DNA from: Paenibacillus taiwanensis DSM 18679
GTDB lineage: Bacteria; Bacillota; Bacilli; Paenibacillales; Paenibacillaceae
DNA: 64,000 nt
NCBI RefSeq assembly: GCF_000425125.1
Contig: NZ_KE384308.1
Location: 372,692-436,691 of the forward strand
Direction: 5' to 3'
The notes below the pieces were generated by a model. The model did not search any database. It saw only the letters and a program-made list of their open reading frames with translations, and was not told where the DNA came from. The position numbers were made by a program, and so were the translations under genes. Every line of letters starts with the position of its first letter. Position 1 is the first letter of the stretch. This document shows positions 37,497 to 46,248 of this stretch, piece by piece.

Positions 37497-38942
37497 ATGT
37501 TGGAACGCAGCATGGAATCTACACATTTAGAATGGATTATTAATCGGATTGATGTCGGGGTTCATCTTCTGGATCAAGAAGGGATCACCATCCTTTATAA
37601 TGACAAAATGGCCGAGATCGACGGTCTAAACCGGACGCAAGTCATTGGAAAAAGTGTGTTTGACCTGTATCCCTCTCTGACGCATGAGACAAGCACGTTA
37701 ATTAAGGTCCTTCGCACAGGAAAAGAAATTGCCGAGCACATCCAAACCTACGTAAATGTATCGGGCAAAAGAATTACAACCGTAAACAGCACCTTTCCAT
37801 TGGTGAAACATAATCATATCGTTGGTGCGCTGGAAGTGGCCAAAGATATTACGAGCATCGTGCAGCTCCATGACCAGATTCTCGATCTGCGGCATCAGCT
37901 TTACAGAGCCCAACAGCACGAACAACGCCGCACAGGAGCCGCCCGTTATCACTTTAGTGATCTTATCGGACAAAGCCCCTTATTTTTAGAAGCGCTTCAT
38001 ATTGCCAAAAAGGCAGCACGTACCAATTCTTCCGTCTTTATATGTGGTGCAACAGGAACAGGCAAAGAGCTGATTGCTCAAAGCATCCACAATGCAGGGA
38101 TTCGTCGGGATAAGCCCTTTATTGCACAAAATTGCGCGGCGGTTCCCGGGGAACTCATGGAGGGATTAATGTTTGGAACTACCCGTGGAGCCTTTACGGG
38201 TGCTATTGACAGGCCAGGTTTGTTCGAGCAGGCAAACGGCGGCACGTTATTTTTGGATGAGTTGAACAGCCTTGATCTGTATCTCCAGGCCAAGCTGCTG
38301 CGCGTCTTACAAGATGGAATTGTGCGACGAATCGGGGGAACGACTGAACAACAAGTTCATATCCGTATTATCGCCGCTATGAATATGGAGCCGAAGGAAG
38401 CGCTGGAGAAAGGCATATTACGATCCGATTTATTTTATCGCCTGCACGTCGTTCATATCCACCTGCCCTCATTAAGTCAACGACAAGAAGATATTCAACT
38501 GCTTGTTCAGCATTATATCGAAGCGTTTAATCCCCTATTCGGATTAAAAGTGTCAACGATTAGCACTGCCGCGCTAAAACAATTGGAAGCCTACCTTTGG
38601 CCAGGAAATATTAGAGAGTTAAAGCATGTTATTGAATCTGCCTTTAATATGATGGAGCTGCACGATGAGCAGATTGAGGTGTCCCACCTGCCGCCTTATT
38701 TGCATTATGCTGCTGTCGAACGTCTCGAGCATCAGACTTTACTTATGACACCTGTTGCGGAATTGCCCGCACGCAGCGCTACTTTGCCTGCTATGCTGGA
38801 AAAGTACGAGCGTGAGGCGATTCAAGCCGCGATGGACAGCCATCAGCATAATATTACACTAGCTGCCCAAGCTTTAGGCATCAAGCGGCAAGCACTACAA
38901 TATAAGCTGACCCGCTATGGGATTAGCCGCAGGCCAGAATAG
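37497..38942 (+). CDS. Sigma-54 enhancer-binding activator (KamR/RocR-like)
   Basis: 481 residues. A PAS-like sensor (about 10-125; GVHLLDQEGITILYNDKMAEID) is followed by a complete AAA+ sigma-54 interaction domain. That domain has Walker A GATGTGKE at 184-191, the sigma-54-contacting loop GAFTGA at 231-236, and Walker B GGTLFLDELN near 248. A Fis-type helix-turn-helix (LAAQALGIKRQALQYKL) ends the protein. With GAFTGA intact it should open sigma-54 promoters. It lies 135 bp upstream of kamA, whose promoter is sigma-54-type, as in the Bacillus thuringiensis kam locus, where the activator is KamR. Probably senses lysine or a catabolite. The gene itself shows no sigma-54 promoter. Confidence 0.88.
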   Translation: MLERSMESTHLEWIINRIDVGVHLLDQEGITILYNDKMAEIDGLNRTQVIGKSVFDLYPSLTHETSTLIKVLRTGKEIAEHIQTYVNVSGKRITTVNSTFPLVKHNHIVGALEVAKDITSIVQLHDQILDLRHQLYRAQQHEQRRTGAARYHFSDLIGQSPLFLEALHIAKKAARTNSSVFICGATGTGKELIAQSIHNAGIRRDKPFIAQNCAAVPGELMEGLMFGTTRGAFTGAIDRPGLFEQANGGTLFLDELNSLDLYLQAKLLRVLQDGIVRRIGGTTEQQVHIRIIAAMNMEPKEALEKGILRSDLFYRLHVVHIHLPSLSQRQEDIQLLVQHYIEAFNPLFGLKVSTISTAALKQLEAYLWPGNIRELKHVIESAFNMMELHDEQIEVSHLPPYLHYAAVERLEHQTLLMTPVAELPARSATLPAMLEKYEREAIQAAMDSHQHNITLAAQALGIKRQALQYKLTRYGISRRPE

Positions 38943-38967
38943 ATTAGGAGAGGAGCAATCACATTTC

Positions 38968-38981
38968 ATAACAATTGTTAT
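38968..38981. promoter_or_regulatory. Candidate activator site upstream of kamA
   Basis: Perfect 14-bp palindrome ATAACAATTGTTAT, 26 bp before the -24 element of kamA. Closer than typical enhancers, so assignment is tentative. Confidence 0.4.
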
Positions 38982-39005
38982 AAAAAATACGCGTCTGCCT
39001 TCCAC

Positions 39006-39023
39006 TTGGCATCGTTCTTGCTT
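39006..39023 (+). promoter_or_regulatory. Sigma-54 promoter of kamA
   Basis: TTGGCATCGTTCTTGCTT: GG at 39008-39009 and GC at 39020-39021, exactly ten bases apart, with TGGCA and TTGC elements. Start site expected near 39033, about 45 nt before the ATG. Confidence 0.85.
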
Positions 39024-39077
39024 CTTGTATAGAGCAGCAATATAGACAAGAACCATCATTATCGGAGGTGCGGACTA

Positions 39078-40649
39078 ATGGAACTTCAGAACGATCTCAC
39101 ACCAGATGAAATACATGCAATTCCGCTTAGCAGCAAGCGGCACTGGAAACAAATCGAGTTGTGGAAAGATGTACCCGAGGAGAAATGGAATGACTGGTTA
39201 TGGCAGTTAACAAATACGATACGTTCATTGGAAGATCTGAAGCAGGTTGTCAATCTGACACCTGATGAAGAGGAAGGTGTTCGTATTTCTACTCGCACCA
39301 TTCCTTTAAATATTACACCCTACTATGCAGCACTAATGCATCCCGATGATCCGCGCTGCCCGATTCGGCTGCAATCGGTACCTGTTTCGGCTGAAATCAT
39401 GAAAACAAGATACGATCTGGAAGACCCGCTGTACGAAGATGAGGATTCCCCTACTCCAGGTCTCACTCATCGCTACCCTGATCGTGTGCTGTTCCTCGTT
39501 ACCAATCAATGTTCCATGTACTGCCGTTACTGTACGCGGCGTCGCTTTTCTGGCCAAGTGGGTATGGGCGTACCTAAGAAACAAATGGACGACGCCATTG
39601 CGTATATTAGAAATACACCGGAAGTACGGGATGTGCTGTTGTCCGGTGGAGACGGGCTGCTAATAAATGATCAAATTTTAGAATATATATTAAAAAATTT
39701 GCGTGAGATCCCTCACGTTGAAATTATCCGTATTGGAACACGGGCGCCCGTCGTCTTCCCGCAGCGAATTACCGAAAATTTATGCAACATTTTAAAGAAG
39801 TATCATCCCATATGGGTAAATACGCATTTTAATCATCCCTTAGAGATTACTGCCGAAGCAAAACTTGCCTGTGAGATGCTCGCTAACGCTGGTGTTCCAC
39901 TTGGCAATCAAGCGGTTATTTTGGCCGGTATCAACGACAGCACTCAAATTATGAAGAAACTGATGCATGACCTGGTTAAAATACGTGTGCGACCTTATTA
40001 CATTTATCAATGCGATTTGTCGGAAGGCATCGGACATTTTCGTGCCCCAGTCTCTAAAGGGCTGGAAATTATTGAAGCACTTCGCGGGCATACGAGCGGA
40101 TATGCGGTGCCTACTTTTGTGGTCGATGCCCCTGGAGGTGGCGGCAAAATTGCACTACAGCCAAATTATTTGCTTTCGCAAAGCCAAGATAAAGTCATTC
40201 TGCGAAATTATGAAGGCGTTATCGTAGGGTATCCTGAGCCTAAATCGTACGTACCAGGACGTGCAGACGAGTATTTTAACGAAATTTACGAGCTTGGTCA
40301 GGCCCCTGAGAGCACTGGCATCATTGCTTTAATGAAGGATGAGAAATTTAATCTGGTGCCGGAAAATTTGCGGCGCATCGGCCGACGCCAAACTTATCAG
40401 GAATCTCCTGAACATATGTCGTTAAAGGACAAACGTCAAAAGCGCGACGAGATGAAGCAAAAACTAATTGACAGCAAGGATGCAAAATATCGCTCTGTTG
40501 AGGCTAATAAACAACAAGACGGAAAGCCTATAAGCGCTCTTGAGCATCACGATACTGAAAGTAAAAATACTGAGACTAATCGGGCTAACAGTAGTCATGC
40601 TGAGATCAACCGTACGGATGGCAGTTCTCCGAAGGTTAATGATAAATAA
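39078..40649 (+). CDS. kamA: Lysine 2,3-aminomutase
   Basis: 523 residues. Radical-SAM enzyme with the [4Fe-4S] cysteines C145, C149 and C152 (CSMYCRYC), and PLP-lysine region GGGGKIAL near 353-360. It interconverts L-lysine and L-beta-lysine in the cytosol, the entry step of the island's pathway. Ortholog of B. subtilis KamA/YodO (~471 residues); this copy adds about 50 hydrophilic, Asn/Thr/Ser-rich C-terminal residues of unknown role. Start behind CGGAGGTG. Expressed from its own sigma-54 promoter and ended by a strong bidirectional terminator shared with the converging operon. Confidence 0.96.
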   Translation: MELQNDLTPDEIHAIPLSSKRHWKQIELWKDVPEEKWNDWLWQLTNTIRSLEDLKQVVNLTPDEEEGVRISTRTIPLNITPYYAALMHPDDPRCPIRLQSVPVSAEIMKTRYDLEDPLYEDEDSPTPGLTHRYPDRVLFLVTNQCSMYCRYCTRRRFSGQVGMGVPKKQMDDAIAYIRNTPEVRDVLLSGGDGLLINDQILEYILKNLREIPHVEIIRIGTRAPVVFPQRITENLCNILKKYHPIWVNTHFNHPLEITAEAKLACEMLANAGVPLGNQAVILAGINDSTQIMKKLMHDLVKIRVRPYYIYQCDLSEGIGHFRAPVSKGLEIIEALRGHTSGYAVPTFVVDAPGGGGKIALQPNYLLSQSQDKVILRNYEGVIVGYPEPKSYVPGRADEYFNEIYELGQAPESTGIIALMKDEKFNLVPENLRRIGRRQTYQESPEHMSLKDKRQKRDEMKQKLIDSKDAKYRSVEANKQQDGKPISALEHHDTESKNTETNRANSSHAEINRTDGSSPKVNDK

Positions 40650-40678
40650 AATCAGGAGCACAAAATTTCCAACTACAA

Positions 40679-40726
40679 AAAAGAGCAGGTGGACGCGGGA
40701 CTTCCCTCGCGTCCACCTGCTCTTTT
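40679..40726. terminator. Bidirectional terminator between kamA and the yodT operon
   Basis: Perfect 19-bp stem (AAAAGAGCAGGTGGACGCG and its complement) with a 10-nt loop. A on one side and T on the other make it a terminator in both directions. Confidence 0.95.
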
Positions 40727-40750
40727 AGTCTAATAAGTATACGTACATAT

Positions 40751-42172
40751 TTAGTCCTTTTTAAAACAGATAAGCTTTAATTCCGTAAATTGCTCGGTTG
40801 CATACTTCACGCCTTCGCGTCCGATTCCACTGTCCTTCACCCCTCCATAGGGCATATGGTCTACACGAAACGTAGGAATATCGTTAATCATTACGCCTCC
40901 GACCTCAAGTCGTTCGGCTGCCGCTAATGCGGTGCTAATGTCATTGGTGTAAATACCCGCCTGTAATCCATAACGAGAATCGTTCACTGCCTGAATCGCT
41001 TCTTCCATTGAAGACACGCGGTTAATAAGAACTACAGGGGCAAACGCTTCGCTGCACGAAATTTGAGCACTCGCGTCAACATGTAATAACACCGTGGGGT
41101 GAACCACGTTGTCTTGGTGAACGCCGCCAGTGGCCACTTCCGCACCTAATCGCTTCGCCTCCGCTATCCATGCGAGTGACCGTTCAACATCTTTTCGAGC
41201 AATTAAGGCGGATACATCCGTGTGCGGATCAAGAGGATCGCCAACATGCAGCATCTCCGTACACGCCACAAATTTCTCAACAAAAGTATTGTACAGCTGT
41301 TCATGCACATAAATTCGCTGCAAGGAAATACATACTTGACCCGAGTTGGAAAATGCGCCAGTGACCGCTCTGCTAATCATTTTATCTAGCTGAACCCCCT
41401 GATCCACAATTAAAGCCGCATTAGAACCAAGCTCAAGCGTAACTTTTTTCAAACCTGCCTTACTGCGAATTCCAATTCCAACCTCAGGGCTGCCCGTGAA
41501 TGACACTGCTTTGACCCGTTCATCCTGAACAAGAATATCGCCAATAAGGCTCCCACTTCCCGTCACTACGTTTAACGCTCCGGCAGGCAGCCCCGCTTCC
41601 TCAAATAGTTCGGCTATTAACAAGGCACTCAGTGGTGTTTGCCCAGCTGGTTTCAGTACCACCGTGTTCCCCGCCGCAAGCGCAGGTCCTACTTTATGTG
41701 CAACCAAATTCATCGGGAAGTTAAACGGCGTAATCGCAGCAACGATGCCTAACGGCTGGCGTATCGTATACGCGATACGCCCCTCTCCACCTGGTGCAGC
41801 GTCCAGCGGGATCGTTTCCCCATGAATTCGCCGTGTTTCCTCTGCCGCTAATTGATAGGTCATCACCGTGCGCTCGACTTCCGCACGTGCAGCTTTTAGC
41901 GGCTTAGCAGCTTCCAGCGCAATAAGATGGGCACATTCGTCTGCCCGCTCGCTTAGCAAAGCCGCTACCTTCCCTAATATAGAAGCGCGTTCATGCGCTG
42001 GCATACGTGCCATTGTTGGTGAAGCATGCGCTGCCGCAGCAATCGCTTGCTTCACCTCTGCTTCGTTTGCATAAGCGACTTCAGCAATCTTGAAACCATC
42101 GTAAGGAGCATGCAAGGGTCGATATTCCGCTGCCTCTACCCAGCTTCCCTTTATATACAAATGCTTTCTCAT
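40751..42172 (-). CDS. Aldehyde dehydrogenase (succinate-semialdehyde type proposed)
   Basis: 473 residues, NAD(P)-dependent ALDH. FNFPMNLVAHKVGPALAAGN near 150 (cofactor site), FTGSPEVGIGIRS near 224, general-base Glu in LELGSN near 247, and the catalytic Cys281 in NSGQVC. Sixth and last gene of the yodT operon, 20 nt after the GABA-type aminotransferase; ATG at 42172 follows GGAGGG. In that company the simplest role is oxidation of succinate semialdehyde to succinate (GabD function). Sequence alone does not separate it from lactaldehyde or glyceraldehyde-3-phosphate relatives. It is not part of the B. subtilis yod operon as I know it. Confidence 0.82.
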   Translation of the reverse strand: MRKHLYIKGSWVEAAEYRPLHAPYDGFKIAEVAYANEAEVKQAIAAAAHASPTMARMPAHERASILGKVAALLSERADECAHLIALEAAKPLKAARAEVERTVMTYQLAAEETRRIHGETIPLDAAPGGEGRIAYTIRQPLGIVAAITPFNFPMNLVAHKVGPALAAGNTVVLKPAGQTPLSALLIAELFEEAGLPAGALNVVTGSGSLIGDILVQDERVKAVSFTGSPEVGIGIRSKAGLKKVTLELGSNAALIVDQGVQLDKMISRAVTGAFSNSGQVCISLQRIYVHEQLYNTFVEKFVACTEMLHVGDPLDPHTDVSALIARKDVERSLAWIAEAKRLGAEVATGGVHQDNVVHPTVLLHVDASAQISCSEAFAPVVLINRVSSMEEAIQAVNDSRYGLQAGIYTNDISTALAAAERLEVGGVMINDIPTFRVDHMPYGGVKDSGIGREGVKYATEQFTELKLICFKKD

Positions 42173-42192
42173 CTCGATCCCTCCTTCCTCCA

Positions 42193-43557
42193 TTATGCGC
42201 CATTATGTGTCTGGATGCACGTTCGGATCGATGCTTCAACAACGTCAAGCGCTTCTTCCATCTGTTCAATCGTTATAACAAGTGGACTTAATAAGCGGAT
42301 GACGTTCCCATGCAAGCCAGCGCTCATAATTAATACCCCCCGCTGATGGGCGAGCTGGATAATGCGCTGAGTTAAGGCTTTATCGGGCCGTTTACTGTGC
42401 GGGTCGGAAACGATCTCAAGCGCACTCATAGCGCCAAGAGACCTTACATCACCAATGGATGGAAACTCCTGCTGGAGCTTCCTAAATCGATCTTCAAACA
42501 AGCTGCCTATACGTACGGCTTGAGCACACCAATCCTCCGTTTCCATCAATTCAATCACTTTAAGTGCCGCTACGCATCCAAGCGGACTGCCGCCGTACGT
42601 GCCTCCAATTTCACCGATGCCAGGCGCATCCATTATCGATGCTCTACCTGTTACTGCACTAAGTGGAAGCCCCGCAGCAATCGACTTGGACATCGTCATA
42701 AGATCAGGAACAACATCGTAATGCTCAATGCCAAACCGTCTACCCGTACGACCAAACCCTGTTTGTACCTCATCGGCAATAAATAAAATGCCATAACGCT
42801 CACAAATTGCCTTCACGCCTTGCACAAACCGAGCAGAAGGAATTATAAATCCCCCCTCCCCTTGTACAGGCTCCATAATGATAGCGGCTATGTCTTCGCC
42901 TGGTACCTCCGCCAAAAAGAAATCCTCATATCTAGCTAGCAGCGCATCATCCCACTCATTAGCTGTCATGCCTTCGGGAGCACGATAATAGTATGGATAA
43001 GGCAGCTTATATACCTCAGGAACAAATGGGCCAAATCCGTTTTTATAAGGTTTTACTTTGCTAGTTAGTGACATCGCCATATAGGTTCTGCCATGAAATC
43101 CTCGTTCAAAAGAAACAATTCCGCGACGGCCCGTATATTTGCGTGCAATTTTGATTGCGTTTTCAACCGCCTCAGCCCCACTCGTCAAAAAGAAAGATTT
43201 CTTAGGATGGTCACCGGGTGTAATTCGATTTAAGGCTTCCGCTAGTGCAATATAAGGCTCATACATCGTGACATGGAAACAGGGATGTATATATTTATCC
43301 AGTTGATCCTTAAGAGCGGCAACCACTTGCGGCGGACAGTGTCCTGCATTTAGCGTTCCGATTGCACCTGCCAAATCAATAAACGTGTTGCCATCCACAT
43401 CAGTTAACAGCGCCCCTTTGCCCGATGCAGCAAACGTTGGCACCGTGTTAAAGGGCCCTTGAGGAACGTGCTCTTGCCTTCGTAGCAGCAGCTTCTGGGC
43501 AAGCGGACCTGGAAGTTCAGTCTTGAGGCTGATATGTGTCGTGCGTGTCGGTTTCAT
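42193..43557 (-). CDS. gabT: Class III aminotransferase, 4-aminobutyrate type
   Basis: 454 residues, PLP enzyme. VENAIKIARKYTGRRGIVSFERGFHGRTYMAMSLT near 131-165, the metal-free IADEVQTGFGRTGRRFG (Asp near 262) and PLP lysine K291 in MSKSIAAG. Pattern and length match GABA aminotransferases (GabT/PuuE). It would convert 4-aminobutyrate and 2-oxoglutarate to succinate semialdehyde and glutamate. The gene overlaps the end of the deacylase gene by 41 nt and carries GGAGGT before its ATG, so its expression is tied to the operon. Predicted partner is the aldehyde dehydrogenase immediately downstream. Substrate assignment rests on similarity plus context. Confidence 0.85.
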   Translation of the reverse strand: MKPTRTTHISLKTELPGPLAQKLLLRRQEHVPQGPFNTVPTFAASGKGALLTDVDGNTFIDLAGAIGTLNAGHCPPQVVAALKDQLDKYIHPCFHVTMYEPYIALAEALNRITPGDHPKKSFFLTSGAEAVENAIKIARKYTGRRGIVSFERGFHGRTYMAMSLTSKVKPYKNGFGPFVPEVYKLPYPYYYRAPEGMTANEWDDALLARYEDFFLAEVPGEDIAAIIMEPVQGEGGFIIPSARFVQGVKAICERYGILFIADEVQTGFGRTGRRFGIEHYDVVPDLMTMSKSIAAGLPLSAVTGRASIMDAPGIGEIGGTYGGSPLGCVAALKVIELMETEDWCAQAVRIGSLFEDRFRKLQQEFPSIGDVRSLGAMSALEIVSDPHSKRPDKALTQRIIQLAHQRGVLIMSAGLHGNVIRLLSPLVITIEQMEEALDVVEASIRTCIQTHNGA

Positions 43558-44836
43558 CTTGAATTACCTCCATTCCACACCATTGGATCAGCGTCATAGC
43601 GACCACTTCAGCCGCCGTAAATACGTCATCCAGCACGATGTATTCATTTGGATAATGCGCTGCCTCGGTAACACCAGGACCAAAAACAATACAAGGTGTA
43701 TCGGCAAGCTTCGTCAGCAATCCGCCATCCGTTCCCCACGGAGACGCTTCCACTTTAGGCTCATGTCCAACCGTCGCATAATACTCGTTCCTTAGAACAC
43801 GTGCAAACTCGTGATCTGGATCAACATCTCCTGGTATCCAGCGTGCGCCGAACCATTCCACTTTCGGAGGATGCTCTAACAACCAGGCATCATGCTTTGC
43901 CATTTCACCTATCCACTCCACCATTTCTCGTTTAGCATCATCCAGGGATTCATATGGCGCAACCCCCATTCGCCCTTCCAGCACAACCGTATCCGGTACA
44001 GATGAAGGCCAATTCCCCCCCTGAATGATACCTACATTAATCGGAACCGGAATGGGGTTATCTGCGTACAACGGATCTGTAATTCGGCTATTTCTATGGT
44101 GTTCCAGCCCTTGAAGCCCTTGCACAACTAGCATACTTTTTTCAATCGCACTAACACCTTCATATCTTGTGCCCCCATGCGCCGCTCTTCCTGTCACCGT
44201 AATTCGGAACCACATCGAACCTTGTTGTTTAGTAAAAATACGTAAATTAGTCGGTTCTGGTATTAAAGCAGCATCCGCTTTGTATCCCTTTACTATCGCT
44301 GCAAGTGTTCCCGCTCCGCCGCTCTCTTCCTCAATGACACTTTGAAAAATAACGTCACCCTGCAAACTTATGCCAAGCTCCTTGATAGCCTGTAAGGCAA
44401 GCAATAAAGAAACGGTCCCCCCCTTCATATCGGAAGCTCCCCTTCCATATAGCTTGCCTTCTTCTTTGATCCCGCCGAAGGGATCGTGCCGCCAATCGTC
44501 CACATTCCCTTCTGGTACGACATCGATATGCCCATTTAACAAAATAGAACGCCCATTTCCAGTTCCCTTCATTTTGGCAACGATGTTCGGACTCCCCGTG
44601 AACGATTGGCGAGGGGAATAAAAGTATTCGTGCTCCGCCAACTGAGTGCCATCTGGCTCCCAGATTTCAACTTCCAGTTGCAGACTCTGGAGATGCGTCG
44701 CAATGAGCTGCTGCGCTGCTGCTTCTGCGCCCGCTTTGCTTGGACAGCGAACTAACTGCTGTAGCAGGCATGTGCCTGCATCACGATGAGCCAGCAGCCA
44801 ATTGTGAATAAGCTGCCTCACGTTCGAAATGGACAT
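43517..44836 (-). CDS. yodQ: M20-family amidohydrolase (YodQ; 4-acetamidobutyrate deacetylase proposed)
   Basis: 439 residues of the ArgE/DapE/ACY1 group. Metal ligands visible: His in NGHIDVVPEG (near 101), Asp in GRGASDMKGG (near 134), the EEE of VIEEESGGAG (near 168), and a C-terminal His in EAAHYPNEY (near 406). A lid domain (TGRAAHGGTRYEG) lies between. In the proposed route it removes the acetyl group placed by the acetyltransferase, giving 4-aminobutyrate from 4-acetamidobutyrate. It is the counterpart of B. subtilis YodQ by position and family. The role is an inference. The start follows GGAGGAG by 10 nt, after a 77-nt gap from yodR. Confidence 0.83.
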   Translation of the reverse strand: MSISNVRQLIHNWLLAHRDAGTCLLQQLVRCPSKAGAEAAAQQLIATHLQSLQLEVEIWEPDGTQLAEHEYFYSPRQSFTGSPNIVAKMKGTGNGRSILLNGHIDVVPEGNVDDWRHDPFGGIKEEGKLYGRGASDMKGGTVSLLLALQAIKELGISLQGDVIFQSVIEEESGGAGTLAAIVKGYKADAALIPEPTNLRIFTKQQGSMWFRITVTGRAAHGGTRYEGVSAIEKSMLVVQGLQGLEHHRNSRITDPLYADNPIPVPINVGIIQGGNWPSSVPDTVVLEGRMGVAPYESLDDAKREMVEWIGEMAKHDAWLLEHPPKVEWFGARWIPGDVDPDHEFARVLRNEYYATVGHEPKVEASPWGTDGGLLTKLADTPCIVFGPGVTEAAHYPNEYIVLDDVFTAAEVVAMTLIQWCGMEVIQDETDTHDTYQPQD

Positions 44837-44913
44837 TTGTGCCGTTCTCCTCCCTTGCCATGCAATAAAAATGGGTCTGTACTAGCTCGTTCGTGCATTG
44901 CGGCCTTGTACAG

Positions 44914-45576
44914 CTAAGGAATCGTGATCATCTGTTCCGCCAGACTTACACGCGCATCTGTGTGATGAATGACTTGCTCCGCTGTGTACGGCGCCATGAT
45001 CTCACAGAGAATGAGCCCTTCAGCCCCAACTCGAAAAACAGCCATATCCGTAATAATGAGATTTACACAGGCTGGAGCGGTGAGCGGCAGCGTACATTGT
45101 GACTTCAGCTTTGATTCGCCCGCATGATTCAGATGGTTCATCAACACAACCACTTGCCTTGCCTTTTGTGCCAGTTCCATCGCCCCTCCAATACCTGGAA
45201 CCCTTCGCCCTGGTACGATCCAGTTTGCCAAATCGCCGCGTTCACTTACTTCTAATGCACCAAGAATCGTCATGTCGATCCTGCCTGTACGGATCATGGC
45301 AAAAGCCGTCGCGCTGTCACAATAGGCGCCGCCTTTGGCAAGACTGATCGGATAACCTCCCGCATTACACAAATAAGGGTCTTCTTTGCCCGGAGCAGGT
45401 GTCGGCCCTGAGCCGAGAATACCGTTCTCGGCATGAATAAGGACGTGCACATCCGCTTTTATATAATCGGGAACAAGCGTTGGGATACCAATTCCCAAAT
45501 TAACAACCATACCGTCACTTACTTCTTGTGCAGCCCTTCTCGCTATTCGGCAGCGGACGTCTTCTCCCATACCCAT
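44914..45576 (-). CDS. yodR: CoA-transferase subunit B (YodR-type)
   Basis: 220 residues. Family-I CoA-transferase beta subunit: VNLGIGIPTLVPDYI near 25, catalytic Glu in HAENGILGSGP near 50, and GGYPISLAKGGAYCDSATAFAMIR near 72. It pairs with the subunit A gene just upstream, with which it overlaps by 34 nt. The pair should move CoA from acetyl-CoA (or a similar donor) to a 3-oxo acid, here proposed to be 6-acetamido-3-oxohexanoate. ATG at 45576 chosen (AAGGGG 10 nt upstream); a GTG two codons earlier is less likely. Confidence 0.85.
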   Translation of the reverse strand: MGMGEDVRCRIARRAAQEVSDGMVVNLGIGIPTLVPDYIKADVHVLIHAENGILGSGPTPAPGKEDPYLCNAGGYPISLAKGGAYCDSATAFAMIRTGRIDMTILGALEVSERGDLANWIVPGRRVPGIGGAMELAQKARQVVVLMNHLNHAGESKLKSQCTLPLTAPACVNLIITDMAVFRVGAEGLILCEIMAPYTAEQVIHHTDARVSLAEQMITIP

Positions 45577-46247
45577 TTCCACGGCACCCCTTCGCTTTGT
45601 ATAACCATATCTACAAATATACCGGGTGTCACAATGAGCTCCGGATCAAGCTCCCCGGGTGCCACGATTTCATCTGCTTCGGCAATTGTAAATATGCCAG
45701 CCATCGCAACTAACGGATTAAAATTACGACCACTCTTGTCATAGACGAGATTGCCCAAATGATCCGCTCGTTTGGCGTGTACTATCGCAATATCAGCGGT
45801 TAGCGCTGGCTCCACAATGTATGAGGCACCCGCCAATGTATATTGACGTTTACCTTCCGCCACTATCGTTCCTAACCCTACATCCACTAAAATGCCGCCT
45901 AGTCCAACTCCGCCTGCACGTATCTTTTCAGCCAATGTTCCTTGTGGATAAAATTCGACTTCCAACGTACCTGCTGTCATCATGAAACCAGCATTCGGAT
46001 TAGAACCAATGTGTGAAGCGATCACTTTTTTGGCTCGACCTGCCGTTACGAGCTTTCCGATACCTATATCTGGAAATCCAGTGTCATTTCCGATGAGGAT
46101 GAGATCCCGAATCCCTTTTTCCAAAATGCCCTTCACAATCGTAGGCGGTGTACCTACACCTCCGAAGCCTCCATACATTAACGTGCTTCCATCTTGGATG
46201 TGAGACAGTGCCGCTACCAAAGTTCCTACCTTATTTAGGCCACTCAA
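45543..46247 (-). CDS. yodS: CoA-transferase subunit A (YodS-type)
   Basis: 234 residues. CoA-binding signature GGFGGVGTPPTIVKGI near 26-41 and ADIAIVHAKRADHLGNLVYDKSGRNFNPLVAMA near 154. Alpha subunit of the acetoacetate/3-oxoacid CoA-transferase type. The start appears to be TTG at 46247, one base past the yodT stop, with GGTGG as ribosome site inside the yodT end, so translation is coupled to yodT. Partner is the overlapping subunit B gene. Confidence 0.86.
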   Translation of the reverse strand: MSGLNKVGTLVAALSHIQDGSTLMYGGFGGVGTPPTIVKGILEKGIRDLILIGNDTGFPDIGIGKLVTAGRAKKVIASHIGSNPNAGFMMTAGTLEVEFYPQGTLAEKIRAGGVGLGGILVDVGLGTIVAEGKRQYTLAGASYIVEPALTADIAIVHAKRADHLGNLVYDKSGRNFNPLVAMAGIFTIAEADEIVAPGELDPELIVTPGIFVDMVIQSEGVPWKWVWEKTSAAE

Positions 46248-46248
46248 A

